Source: Hyphomicrobiales bacterium
GTDB taxonomy: Bacteria > Pseudomonadota > Alphaproteobacteria > Rhizobiales > JACESI01
Direction of reading: 5' to 3'
Length of the DNA: 64,000 bases
NCBI GenBank assembly: GCA_039973685.1
Contig: JBDWKL010000018.1
Location: forward strand, 1 to 64,000
The notes beneath the pieces are model-generated. The model had not been told where the DNA came from. It saw nothing but the letters and a program-made list of their open reading frames with translations, and did no database searches. Positions 8,949 to 17,961 of this stretch are shown piece by piece. Both the position numbers and the translations under genes were made by a program. Position 1 is the first letter of the stretch; the number at the start of each line of letters is the position of its first letter.

Positions 8949-8952
8949 TTCC

Positions 8953-10038
8953 ATGAAAATCGATGGTATTCCACACCGTTCAATATGGGTGGATAAGCAG
9001 CGCAAGGTTATGATCATTGATCAAACCAAATTGCCTCACGAAGTGCGTAAGGTTGAACTTACCAACATGAACGACGCGGCTCGGGCAATCAAAGACATGC
9101 TCGTCCGCGGTGCGCCGCTAATTGGCGCGACAGCTGCCTATGGCATTGCTCTGGCCTTGCGCGAGGATTCGTCAAACGACAGCCTTGAACAAGCCTGCGA
9201 AACACTGGCTGCAACCAGACCAACAGCGATCAATCTACGTTGGGCGATTGACCGCATGTCGGACCATCTCAAGATGGTGCCCACTTCTGAACGAGCAGAT
9301 ATGGCCTTTCATTGCGCTGAACATATGTGCGATGAAGATGTTGAGATCAATCGTAAAATTGGCGAGCATGGCCTTAAAATCATCAAAGAAATCGCGGAAA
9401 AAAAGAACGGCCCAGTTAACATTCTAACCCATTGCAACGCCGGTTGGATTGCAACGGTTGATTGGGGAACGGCCACCTCTCCGATCTATCAAGCGCACGA
9501 CCTTGGTATTGATGTTCATGTCTGGGTTGATGAAACCCGCCCTCGCAATCAAGGGGCTCATTTAACGGCTTGGGAGCTGGGAAGCCATGGCGTGTCTCAT
9601 TCCCTGATTGTTGACAATGCAGGCGGCCACCTCATGCAACATGGTCTAGTTGACCTTTGCATCACCGGCACAGACCGCGTGACCTCGACGGGCGATGTCT
9701 GCAACAAAATCGGCACCTATTTGAAAGCGCTTGCAGCCCATGACAACAATATTCCATTTTATGTTGCCTTGCCTTCGCCGACCATTGATTGGAACACCAG
9801 AGACGGGGTGAAAGAGATCCCCATCGAACAACGATCAAGCCGTGAAGTCGCTTATGTGCAAGGCCTTTTAAATGGTAAGATCGAAGAAGTTCGCATCACG
9901 CCAGAGACAACACCGTGCAGCAATTATGCCTTTGATGTGACGCCGTCTAAATATGTGACGGGCCTGATTACTGAGCGCGGCATTTGCAAAGCAACAGAAG
10001 CAAGCTTGGCTGACCTCTTCCCTGATCTTAAGCCTTAG
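8953..10038 (+). CDS. mtnA: S-methyl-5-thioribose-1-phosphate isomerase
   Basis: MtnA converts methylthioribose-1-phosphate to methylthioribulose-1-phosphate (and can act on 5-deoxyribose-1-phosphate). It belongs to the eIF2B-alpha fold. Its 361 residues include [13 protein letters not shown] (about 51-63), the catalytic Cys in THCNAG (about 160) and the catalytic Asp in GTDR (about 240), both in the expected places. It is coupled to mtnK with a four-base gap. Its 3' end overlaps the convergent aldolase gene by 11 bases, leaving no room for a terminator between them. Confidence 0.96.
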   Translation: MKIDGIPHRSIWVDKQRKVMIIDQTKLPHEVRKVELTNMNDAARAIKDMLVRGAPLIGATAAYGIALALREDSSNDSLEQACETLAATRPTAINLRWAIDRMSDHLKMVPTSERADMAFHCAEHMCDEDVEINRKIGEHGLKIIKEIAEKKNGPVNILTHCNAGWIATVDWGTATSPIYQAHDLGIDVHVWVDETRPRNQGAHLTAWELGSHGVSHSLIVDNAGGHLMQHGLVDLCITGTDRVTSTGDVCNKIGTYLKALAAHDNNIPFYVALPSPTIDWNTRDGVKEIPIEQRSSREVAYVQGLLNGKIEEVRITPETTPCSNYAFDVTPSKYVTGLITERGICKATEASLADLFPDLKP

Positions 10039-10678
10039 GCGGCTGCATACCATAATTTACAAAAGCTGCATGAGCCTCGCTCATTTCAGCGTCACTGAGT
10101 AATACTGGATCACCCATCGTGCAGGCCAGTTGATATTGCTGGCAGATGTTTTCAATCTCGATACCTAACTTCAAAACTTGAGTTAAATCTTTCGAGAAAC
10201 ACGTCATGCCGTGATTGGCCAACAAGCAAGCCTTTGACGAGCCGAAGGCTTCAATCATGGCATTGGACAATTCTTGCGTGCCAAAAAGCTCATATTTGGC
10301 GCACTTAATCGTCGATGCGCCTGTGATAGCGATCATGTAATGAAACGCTGGAACATCACGGCGCAAACAAGAAATCGCCGTTGCATGCGGGGCATGACAA
10401 TGCAAAACCGCGCCTGCGTCTTCACGTGCACGGTAAAGATCAGCATGCATGCGCCATTCGCTTGATGGCTTCCATGCGCCATCGAACGAACCATCAATGT
10501 TCATTGAAACCACTTGATCGGGTGTCATGGTTTTATACGGAAGGCCAGACGGGGTAATGAGAAAACTATCATTGCCCGTGCGCACCGAAATATTTCCAGA
10601 CGTGCCGCTATTAATGCCAGATGCATTCATTGCAAGGCAGGTATCAATCAATTCTTGTCTTAGGCTAAAATCTGTCAT
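10028..10678 (-). CDS. Class II aldolase, probable Ald2 of the methylthioribose/5-deoxyribose shunt
   Basis: A 216-residue zinc class II aldolase of the fuculose-1-phosphate aldolase/adducin family. The phosphate-binding [10 protein letters not shown] is at about 23-32, the metal-binding HCHAPHA at about 93-99, and the third His in LANHGM. Located against mtnA, it most likely cleaves 5-methylthioribulose-1-phosphate (or 5-deoxyribulose-1-phosphate) to dihydroxyacetone phosphate and an aldehyde, as Ald2 does in the DHAP shunt. MtnB, which starts the classic route, is in the same superfamily and remains an alternative, but mtnC, mtnD and mtnE are absent nearby. Confidence 0.85.
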   Translation of the reverse strand: MTDFSLRQELIDTCLAMNASGINSGTSGNISVRTGNDSFLITPSGLPYKTMTPDQVVSMNIDGSFDGAWKPSSEWRMHADLYRAREDAGAVLHCHAPHATAISCLRRDVPAFHYMIAITGASTIKCAKYELFGTQELSNAMIEAFGSSKACLLANHGMTCFSKDLTQVLKLGIEIENICQQYQLACTMGDPVLLSDAEMSEAHAAFVNYGMQPPKA

Positions 10679-10859
10679 GGGGGCCTCCAGTAGAACCCTC
10701 CATACACAATCTAACCAATGCTGAAAACCGTATAATGAACCCCCAAAATCAGTTAAAACCCTTGCAGCGTGTCAAAAAACCTGTATTTGAGAGGTTAGGT
10801 GGAATCTCCCTGTTTTATTCACCACCACGTTAAATTCTAGCTGTAGATCGGATAGCTTT

Positions 10860-12470
10860 ATGCTTCGACCGACCCTTGCCGCCTTTGCAAGCAAATTGAC
10901 CATACCTGAACTTACCGGCGGCGAACCCGGTGACTTCACACCTTCACGCATCAAAACCGAATTGCTGTCTGGCCTAACGGTCGCATTGGCGTTGGTTCCT
11001 GAAGCTGTGGCGTTTGCTTTCGTCGCAGGCGTTCACCCGCTGGTTGGGCTTTATGCAGCCTTCATCGTTGGTTTGGTAACAGCGCTTATCGGCGGCCGAC
11101 CAGGCATGATTTCTGGTGCTACTGGCGCGCTTGCTGTGGTGATGGTGTCGTTGGTCGCAACGCACGGCGTTGAGTATCTGTTTGCAACGGTCGTTCTCAT
11201 GGGCATTTTGCAAATCGCGTTTGGCCTCTTCAAACTTGGAAAGTTCATTCGCCTCGTGCCGCATCCAGTTATGCTGGGTTTTGTGAACGGGCTTGCGATC
11301 GTAATTTTCATGGCTCAGCTAACCCAGTTTAAAGTACCCGGTGCCGATGGTGCCCTCGTGTGGATGACTGGCTGGCCGCTCGTTATGATGCTTGGTTTAG
11401 TTGCTCTCACCATGGTGATTATTTGGGGCTTACCAAAGTTCACCAATATCATTCCCGCCCCACTTGCAGGCATTGCCGTGGTTGCAGGTCTTGTGATTGC
11501 CTTCGGTCTTGATGTGCCACGGGTTGGCGACTTGGCTTCCATCAAAGGTGGCTTGCCGACCTTCCATATTCCAACGGTTCCAATCAACCTTGAAACCTTG
11601 CAAATCATTATTCCATACGCGCTTATTCTTGCCGCGATTGGATTGATCGAGAGCCTTTTGACGCTCAACCTTGTTGGCGAGATCACAGGTAAACGCGGCG
11701 GCGCGTCTCAAGAATGCGTCGCGCAAGGCATTGCAAATACAGTCACCGGCTTTTTTGGTGGTATGGGCGGTTGTGCCATGATTGGTCAGTCAATGATCAA
11801 TGTAAAATCAGGCGGCCGCACCCGCTTGTCTGGCGTGGTTGCAGCGCTCTTCCTGCTGGCCTTTATTCTGGTCGCATCCGGCCTTATTGAACAAATCCCA
11901 CTCGCAGCGCTAGTCGGCGTTATGTTCATGGTGGTGATCGGTACATTCGCATGGCAAAGCATCGGCATCCTGCGCCGTATTCCGCTGACAGATGCTTTGG
12001 TGATGATCTTGGTAACAGTTGTGACAGTTCTCACCGACTTGGCCATCGCAGTGATTGTCGGCGTTATTGTTTCAGCCCTTGCTTATGCTTGGAACAATGC
12101 AACCCGTATTCGCACGAAGGCAGAAACAAGAGCAGACGGTTGCAAAGTGTACCATGTAGAAGGTCCATTGTTCTTCGGCTCCACCCATGGTTTTACTGAA
12201 CTCTTCGCCCCAGAAACTGACCCAGACCTCGTGATCATTGATTTCATGGAATCGCGCGTGGTTGATCAATCTGCTCTTCAAGCGATTGAAGCTCTAGCGA
12301 CGAAATATGAAGAGCAAGGAAAGCAGCTTCAGCTTCGCCATTTGACCCGTGATTGTCACCGTTTGCTTAACCGTGCAGGACAATTGATAGTCGATGCTGA
12401 TGATGATCCTGATTATGAGCTTGCCGTTGACTACTCTATTAAAACCGGCAGCTTCGGTGGCGGACATTAG
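10860..12470 (+). CDS. SulP-family anion transporter with STAS domain
   Basis: A 536-residue SulP (SLC26-like) permease. The N-terminal membrane domain has about ten or more hydrophobic segments, starting with LLSGLTVALALVPEAVAFAF and including GATGALAVVM. The cytoplasmic STAS domain covers about residues 425-527. Such proteins carry sulfate, bicarbonate, dicarboxylates or chloride; the sequence does not tell which. It stands alone after a 181-bp spacer from the aldolase gene. A possible sigma-70 -35 TTGCAG lies near 10763, with low certainty. Confidence 0.9.
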   Translation: MLRPTLAAFASKLTIPELTGGEPGDFTPSRIKTELLSGLTVALALVPEAVAFAFVAGVHPLVGLYAAFIVGLVTALIGGRPGMISGATGALAVVMVSLVATHGVEYLFATVVLMGILQIAFGLFKLGKFIRLVPHPVMLGFVNGLAIVIFMAQLTQFKVPGADGALVWMTGWPLVMMLGLVALTMVIIWGLPKFTNIIPAPLAGIAVVAGLVIAFGLDVPRVGDLASIKGGLPTFHIPTVPINLETLQIIIPYALILAAIGLIESLLTLNLVGEITGKRGGASQECVAQGIANTVTGFFGGMGGCAMIGQSMINVKSGGRTRLSGVVAALFLLAFILVASGLIEQIPLAALVGVMFMVVIGTFAWQSIGILRRIPLTDALVMILVTVVTVLTDLAIAVIVGVIVSALAYAWNNATRIRTKAETRADGCKVYHVEGPLFFGSTHGFTELFAPETDPDLVIIDFMESRVVDQSALQAIEALATKYEEQGKQLQLRHLTRDCHRLLNRAGQLIVDADDDPDYELAVDYSIKTGSFGGGH

Positions 12471-12541
12471 ATCGCTTTAAATTACAGCCTTGTGTGATGG
12501 TTCATCCTCGCTAAACTACCCTTCCAAACGGAGGAGTGAGT

Positions 12542-13174
12542 TTGGCGGAGAACGGACCCGATCTTGATAAAGCATATTCGCTGAAAACACCTGATGATAA
12601 CATCGCCCTTTATGAAGATTGGGCCGATACTTATGATCAGGACTTCGCCCAGCGAATGGATTATCAATTGCCACGCCATGTGGCTGATTACTTCAAACAC
12701 CATAGATCGACGACTGGCTCTATTTTGGATGTGGGCGCAGGCACTGGTCTGCTTGCTGATTGTTTGAACAACCAACAAGACCTCATCATTGACGCCATGG
12801 ATATATCAGCGGCCATGCTGGATGTAGCCAGCCGTAAAGGTCTTTATCGCAATACGATAATCGCCGACTTAACAAAGCCACTTGCGATCAAGAGCGGTTC
12901 TTATGACGCTATTGTAAGTTCGGGTACATTCACCCATGGCCACGTTGGGCCTGATGCGCTGGATGAGCTTTTGCGTATCTGCAAAAAAGGTGCTCTCTTT
13001 GTGCTTTCCATAAACGCTGAACATTTTGTTTCTCACGGGTTTGCATCCAAGTTCGAGCAACTCAACAACGAGATCGACGATTTCGCTCTCCATACAGTTT
13101 CAATTTACGGCTCTTGTGAGGATAGCGGCCATCAAAGCGATGAAGGGCATATTGCTGTGTTTAAAAAGGCTTAG
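12542..13174 (+). CDS. Class I SAM-dependent methyltransferase
   Basis: A 210-residue methyltransferase with motif I LDVGAGTGLLAD, an acidic residue after beta-2 (MDIS), and motif IV YDAIVSSGTF, a UbiE/Methyltransf_11-type fold. The N terminus YEDWADTYDQDF is common in these enzymes. I use the TTG at 12542, which sits five bases after GGAGGAG; an in-frame GTG at 12536 overlaps that site and is less likely. It lies between two anion-transporter genes on the same strand. The substrate is not predictable. Confidence 0.8.
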   Translation: MAENGPDLDKAYSLKTPDDNIALYEDWADTYDQDFAQRMDYQLPRHVADYFKHHRSTTGSILDVGAGTGLLADCLNNQQDLIIDAMDISAAMLDVASRKGLYRNTIIADLTKPLAIKSGSYDAIVSSGTFTHGHVGPDALDELLRICKKGALFVLSINAEHFVSHGFASKFEQLNNEIDDFALHTVSIYGSCEDSGHQSDEGHIAVFKKA

Positions 13175-13227
13175 TGGCTTGCCTTTAGCCAAAACCGTAG
13201 TCCACAATAGACAAAACGGAGCGGCAC

Positions 13228-14997
13228 ATGACCACGGAACAAATTTTACTCTTTAGCTTGTTTGGCTTGCTCTTCGGATTTTTGGTCTGGGGTAAGATTA
13301 GATACGACCTCGTTGCCTTTGCCGCTCTCTTAATCGCGGTGCTAATGGGCTTCATCAATGCCAAGGAAGCATTTGCAGGCTTTGGTCATCCCGCGGTCGT
13401 CATCATAGCCTTAGTACTCATTGTCTCGCGTGGCTTAATGAACTCAGGTGCTGTCGAACTGATCGCCACCTATGTGGTCAAACCCGAACGCCCCCTATCC
13501 ACTCATATTTCGATCATGTCCGTTGCTGGTGCGCTTTTATCCGCTGTCATCAATAATGTGGCCGCCCTCGCCCTGTTAATGACCCTTGATATTGATGCAG
13601 CAAAAAAAGCAAAACGGGCGGTTTCGCTTAGCCTCATGCCGCTCTCATTCGGCACCATATTAGGCGGTATGATCACGCTTATTGGTACGCCGCCTAACAT
13701 CGTCATTGCCCAATATCGCCAAGACGCACTGGGCGAACCGTTTTCCATGTTTGATTTCACGCCGGTCGGCCTGACCATTGCAGCCGTTGGCATATTATAT
13801 GTGGCGCTGATTGGTTGGCGCTTACTGCCGAAACGAAACGACCGCGCCTCGCTTGAAGAAGATGCGGGCCTTTATGTCGCTGAAGCGCGCGTTGAAGAGG
13901 GATCAAAGTCAATCGACATGGCCCTCAACGAACTTTATCCACTCGCTAATGAGCACGATATTCGGATATTAGGCCTTGTAAGAAATGGCAAACGCCTGCG
14001 CGGCTTCTCCCGCAATGAAGTAACCCGCAAAGGTGATTTTTTGGTTTTACAAGGTGATCCAAAATCAATCGAAGCCTTTATGGGGGGGGCACAACTGACC
14101 TTCGCCGGCTCTGAGAAACATGAAGGCGGTTTGCGCGGAAAAAGCCTCACACTGATTGAGGCAATTGTTCCTGATACATCGCGCATTGCAGGGCGCACAT
14201 CAATGGACCTGCGCCTCTTGTATCGCCATGGGGTCACGCTTCTTGGTGTTTCAAGAGAAGGCAAACAGTTTCGCGACCGTGTTCGCAAATTGCCGATCAA
14301 GGCGGGTGATGTTTTGCTGCTGCTGGGTCCAAGTGAACGTATGGACACGGTGACAAATTGGCTCGGCGTATTGCCTTTGGCAGACCGAAAGACAGACGTC
14401 ATTCAACGCACGAAAGCCATTCTTGCCATCGCAGCCTTTGCCTTTGCCATCGCGCTTTCGGCCTTTGGCATTACGTCGCTTTCAGTGGCCCTCGGGCTTT
14501 GTGTTATTTTTTATGTTGCTGTGAATTTGGTGGGCGGTGAAGATTTTTACGCGCTGATTGAATGGAAGGTGATTGTGCTGCTTGCCTCGCTCATTCCATT
14601 GAGTGCCGCTCTTCAAGCATCAGGAGGCACACAACTCATTGCAGACCTCATTGTCAATCAAACCCAAGGCATGCCTAATTGGGTGATCTTGACGGTGTTG
14701 ATGGTCGTCACCATGACTTTGTCTGACTTCTTAAACAATGTCGCAACAGCCCTCATTGCAGCCCCTGTCGGTGTGCAGGTTGCTGAAAGTATTGGCGCGA
14801 ACCCTGATCCGTTCTTAATGGGCGTTGCGGTGGCTGCCTCTTGTGCCTTCTTGACTCCAATCGGGCACAAGAACAACACGATCATCATGGGACCGGGCAA
14901 TTACCACTTTGGTGATTATTGGCGCATGGGTTTGTTGCTCGAAGTGATTGTAATTGCTGTCGCCGTGCCAGCGATCATGTTCTTTTGGCCGCTTTGA
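13228..14997 (+). CDS. SLC13-family permease with two TrkA-C (RCK_C) domains
   Basis: A 589-residue transporter. The membrane halves (about 1-200 and 395-589) contain the SLC13/ArsB-type motif IGTPPNIVIAQY and a mirrored region near LTPIGHKNNTIIMGPGNY. Between them sit two soluble TrkA-C repeats (about 205-370), each with the GD-FLVLQGDP or GDVLLLLGP strand pattern. This design is common in bacterial sulfate/citrate-type sodium symporters. An AGCGGCAC leader with GGAG precedes the ATG. Sulfate or thiosulfate is possible given the SulP gene upstream, but that is only a neighbourhood argument. Confidence 0.87.
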   Translation: MTTEQILLFSLFGLLFGFLVWGKIRYDLVAFAALLIAVLMGFINAKEAFAGFGHPAVVIIALVLIVSRGLMNSGAVELIATYVVKPERPLSTHISIMSVAGALLSAVINNVAALALLMTLDIDAAKKAKRAVSLSLMPLSFGTILGGMITLIGTPPNIVIAQYRQDALGEPFSMFDFTPVGLTIAAVGILYVALIGWRLLPKRNDRASLEEDAGLYVAEARVEEGSKSIDMALNELYPLANEHDIRILGLVRNGKRLRGFSRNEVTRKGDFLVLQGDPKSIEAFMGGAQLTFAGSEKHEGGLRGKSLTLIEAIVPDTSRIAGRTSMDLRLLYRHGVTLLGVSREGKQFRDRVRKLPIKAGDVLLLLGPSERMDTVTNWLGVLPLADRKTDVIQRTKAILAIAAFAFAIALSAFGITSLSVALGLCVIFYVAVNLVGGEDFYALIEWKVIVLLASLIPLSAALQASGGTQLIADLIVNQTQGMPNWVILTVLMVVTMTLSDFLNNVATALIAAPVGVQVAESIGANPDPFLMGVAVAASCAFLTPIGHKNNTIIMGPGNYHFGDYWRMGLLLEVIVIAVAVPAIMFFWPL

Positions 14998-15008
14998 AAC
15001 GCTGCTAA

Positions 15009-15497
15009 TTAGCCAACCCACTCAGAAACCGTTTTACGATCAGTAACCAGCAAAAAACCAAATGGCAAAAATACGATCCAGCCAAAATAGAGGCTCCAAT
15101 AGCTGACTGGACTACCAGCAGGTAATTTCACATTTACCGTTGCCGCCAGCTCTCTAGCCTTTTCAACAGAAATACCCTTGAACGATTTTAAATGACTAAC
15201 ACGCCGTTTTCTCCCACCCTGGGCAGTCGTCCGTTTATACAAGCCGTATTGACCTTTTTTTGATCCCGCAAATGGGAGCCAAAAAAACGAATAACGCTCA
15301 TGATACCAAACGAGGCTAAAATAGGTTTTACCCTCTATTTCAGGCGGATTAGGATGCGCACGAAAATCGGCAACCGGCGTATATCCACGCCCTAATTGCA
15401 AGTAACTCGTATAGGCTGTTGTTTGTGCGGTTACAGGTAAAATCACCCACAAAAACACAACTAGCCCCAAAATATAAAATGAATACTCTTTTTTCAT
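15009..15497 (-). CDS. Hypothetical membrane-anchored protein
   Basis: I do not recognise this 162-residue protein. It has an N-terminal hydrophobic segment (about 7-24) that may be a signal peptide or anchor, a polar central region rich in Tyr, Phe and basic residues, and a second hydrophobic segment near the C terminus (about 132-152). The topology would place the middle in the periplasm. It is divergent from the TPM-domain gene (91 bp from its likely start) and nearly abuts the SLC13 gene at its 3' end. Confidence 0.6.
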   Translation of the reverse strand: MKKEYSFYILGLVVFLWVILPVTAQTTAYTSYLQLGRGYTPVADFRAHPNPPEIEGKTYFSLVWYHERYSFFWLPFAGSKKGQYGLYKRTTAQGGRKRRVSHLKSFKGISVEKARELAATVNVKLPAGSPVSYWSLYFGWIVFLPFGFLLVTDRKTVSEWVG

Positions 15498-15587
15498 GAT
15501 TAAATCCCCACCATGAAAATATTTTCACTAAAATTTATTTATTTTATTTTAATATACCCAAATAATTTTTTAAATTGGGCAATAAAC

Positions 15588-16541
15588 ATGAGACTGATAG
15601 CATTTCCGATCATTGCTTTGTTATTTTCGATTGTAATAACAACTATACCAGCCAAAGCTCTGCTTGTGCCGGAACGCCCTGCTATTGGTGAGTTTATCGC
15701 CGATACCGTCGATATGATTTCAATCGCGGATAAAATAGAAATTCAGCAAACCGCGCAACGACTTCAAGATGAGTATAAAATCCCGATAATCGTGGCCACG
15801 ATTGACAGCTTACTCACCTATACAGACGGCGAATATCTGGGCATCGAGAAATATTCCCGAGTATTATTTAAACATTGGGGCATTGGCCACAAAGCCCATA
15901 ACTACGGCGTTTTACTCCTAATTTCCGAAAATGACAAAGTTGCTCGCATCCAATTTGGTAGCGGCTGGGGTTTTCTTTATGACGACCACGCTCAAGCTAT
16001 TATGGATCAAACAATAATTCCTCATTTTAAAAAAGGGGCGTTTTCAGAAGGCATTAAACAAGGGGTTATCAGCCTTGATAAACTTGCCCGCACGGACTTG
16101 AAATTCCTTATCAGTCAGCAAAAAATCATACTCTCTGTACTTGTATTAATGCTTATTGCTGGCAGCTTGTTTTACCTCATGATCATCTCCATAGGCGAAC
16201 GCGAAAACCACACAACCAAAGTATGCGCAGGTGGTGTTGGTGGGCTTTCCTTAGGCTTGCTGGCCATCTACTGGTTTGGAGGCTTCAATCACATTGAATT
16301 CCTCATCACACTCGCAATCTATATTGCAATCAAACTTATCGGCATCGCCACCTACGGCTATGTTCACGCCCAAACGCATAGCGGCATTGAAACCCTTAGA
16401 GCCATAGGCCTGCTTCTTGTATTCGTTATAATCGTGCCCATTACTGTGATATTCACAATTCTCGCAGTCTATGGACAGCGTGGTGAATACGGCGGTGGTG
16501 ACGCTGACTATGGGGGCGGGGCAACAGGAAGCTGGGATTAA
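15588..16541 (+). CDS. TPM-domain membrane protein (YgcG/Psb32 family)
   Basis: A 317-residue protein with a signal peptide (about 1-26, ending AKA). A periplasmic TPM domain follows (about 35-165; landmarks LVPERPAIGEF, YGVLLLISENDKVARIQFG and GWGFLYDD). Then come several membrane segments and a Gly-rich tail ending GGGATGSWD, which is characteristic of the family. The start is taken at 15588 because this gives a clean signal peptide; the longer frame from 15513 lacks a ribosome-binding site. Family members have been linked to membrane-protein or photosystem repair and phosphatase activity; the role here is unknown. The region is AT-rich compared with its surroundings. Confidence 0.75.
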   Translation: MRLIAFPIIALLFSIVITTIPAKALLVPERPAIGEFIADTVDMISIADKIEIQQTAQRLQDEYKIPIIVATIDSLLTYTDGEYLGIEKYSRVLFKHWGIGHKAHNYGVLLLISENDKVARIQFGSGWGFLYDDHAQAIMDQTIIPHFKKGAFSEGIKQGVISLDKLARTDLKFLISQQKIILSVLVLMLIAGSLFYLMIISIGERENHTTKVCAGGVGGLSLGLLAIYWFGGFNHIEFLITLAIYIAIKLIGIATYGYVHAQTHSGIETLRAIGLLLVFVIIVPITVIFTILAVYGQRGEYGGGDADYGGGATGSWD

Positions 16542-16585
16542 CGCCTGCAATGTGTGGGCAAAATTGAAAGGGAGGCTCTATCTTG

Positions 16586-17944
16586 CTAAGCGCTTTCCTT
16601 CATACGCTTCATCAAATCGCGCATGAGCCATTTTTTAGGCGCATGATCCCATTGGCCATAGACACCTTCTAAGCGCCCGAGATAGGGGCGTGCTGCCTCT
16701 AGTACTTGGTGATGATCTGTCATTTCCGCAGACACCAACCCATGCGGCGGATTGTTTAAAAGCCAGACAAGGCCACCCAACACACCAGCAGCTACCTGCA
16801 AGCTCGTCGCATTGGTGAAAGGCACCATGGAACGTGCTTCATGCACATCTAGGGTTGATCCATACCAGTAAACTTCCTCGGTCCCTTCGCGCAAAACGAG
16901 GATGCCCAGTTCATCAATGCCGTCAGCAATTTCATCAATTAGAACGCGCGGTTTCTTCTTGCTATAATCTTGTTGAAGACGGCCATAAGCAAGGTCGCAA
17001 GGGCGATAAGCAAACAAAACTGTTGGTTGATAGCCAGTGCCATCAGGATCACTGAAGAGTTCAGCAATACTGAATGTTTCTTCATGGGGAATGAGGTGTG
17101 CTTCAAAACAACCATGCCCTGGGAGCCAGCTTGTTAAATGGCAATCTTTCGCCAAGGCCGGTTTTGCTGCAATCATGGAAACAGGATCACGACGTGAGAA
17201 CAAATCGTCGAACAGTTCTTCGTGGCTACCCCAAGCAAAATAAGGGGTCGATTCTGCTTCTTCTAAAAGCCCTTCGATTGACCATGTATTGAAGAAATCA
17301 CCCGCCCCTTCTTCAATCTTCGTGGTCTGCGTATCTCGCTCGGAAATATGCAAAGTTCGCACGCCAAGTTTTTGGGCAAGGTCTGCCCAATCAACCGCGT
17401 TGTGATCTCCATCAGGCCATAAACCATTAGCACGGGCCAAATCTTCAACCGCTTGTTTCGCAAAATGGTTGACGATGCCCGGATTGGCGCCATGGCTCAC
17501 TAAAGCCGTGGCGTTTTGAGGCAGATTAGGACGCATCCCAATCATCTTGTTCCATTGCTGTGAGTAGTCGCCCGCATCATTATTAAGCGCGCCATGCTCC
17601 CAGCGTTCATTGCTGGTATCGAGATAGTTGATCGCGTTATTGAGGCAATATGTCACCAAATCAATCGCGGACACACCGCCCGTTAAATTGAGCACCATGT
17701 CACCAGCACTCAATCGTTCAGTGAACACTTGTTCAAATGTATCTGGCGTTAAACGAATGTTTTCTTGGGCGATACCCAGCTCTTCAAGCGCATGGCCATA
17801 TATATGCGCTTCAGACAGAACAACGATTTTTTCTTTATCAATATCAATATGCCGCAGTAACATCGGCAAAAAAGTGGAGGCGATGGACCCTGCCCCAAGG
17901 ACAAGAAATTTTTTACCAGTAAATTTTGCTAAATAACCACCCAT
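16586..17944 (-). CDS. Homospermidine synthase-like dehydrogenase
   Basis: This 452-residue protein matches bacterial homospermidine synthase over most of its length: a Rossmann GAGSIAS (about 18-24), HISERDTQ, NTWSIEG with the family tryptophan, PHEETFSIAELF, and DGIDELGILV followed by VYWYGS. Homospermidine synthase joins two putrescines (or putrescine and spermidine) with NAD. The SVDTS-type segment near the first subdomain is replaced by LTGGVSAID, so the substrate may differ. It starts 17 bases after the amidinotransferase gene, indicating one operon and suggesting polyamine or guanidino-polyamine chemistry. Confidence 0.8.
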   Translation of the reverse strand: MGGYLAKFTGKKFLVLGAGSIASTFLPMLLRHIDIDKEKIVVLSEAHIYGHALEELGIAQENIRLTPDTFEQVFTERLSAGDMVLNLTGGVSAIDLVTYCLNNAINYLDTSNERWEHGALNNDAGDYSQQWNKMIGMRPNLPQNATALVSHGANPGIVNHFAKQAVEDLARANGLWPDGDHNAVDWADLAQKLGVRTLHISERDTQTTKIEEGAGDFFNTWSIEGLLEEAESTPYFAWGSHEELFDDLFSRRDPVSMIAAKPALAKDCHLTSWLPGHGCFEAHLIPHEETFSIAELFSDPDGTGYQPTVLFAYRPCDLAYGRLQQDYSKKKPRVLIDEIADGIDELGILVLREGTEEVYWYGSTLDVHEARSMVPFTNATSLQVAAGVLGGLVWLLNNPPHGLVSAEMTDHHQVLEAARPYLGRLEGVYGQWDHAPKKWLMRDLMKRMKESA

Positions 17945-17961
17945 CGCCCTGTTCTATAACG

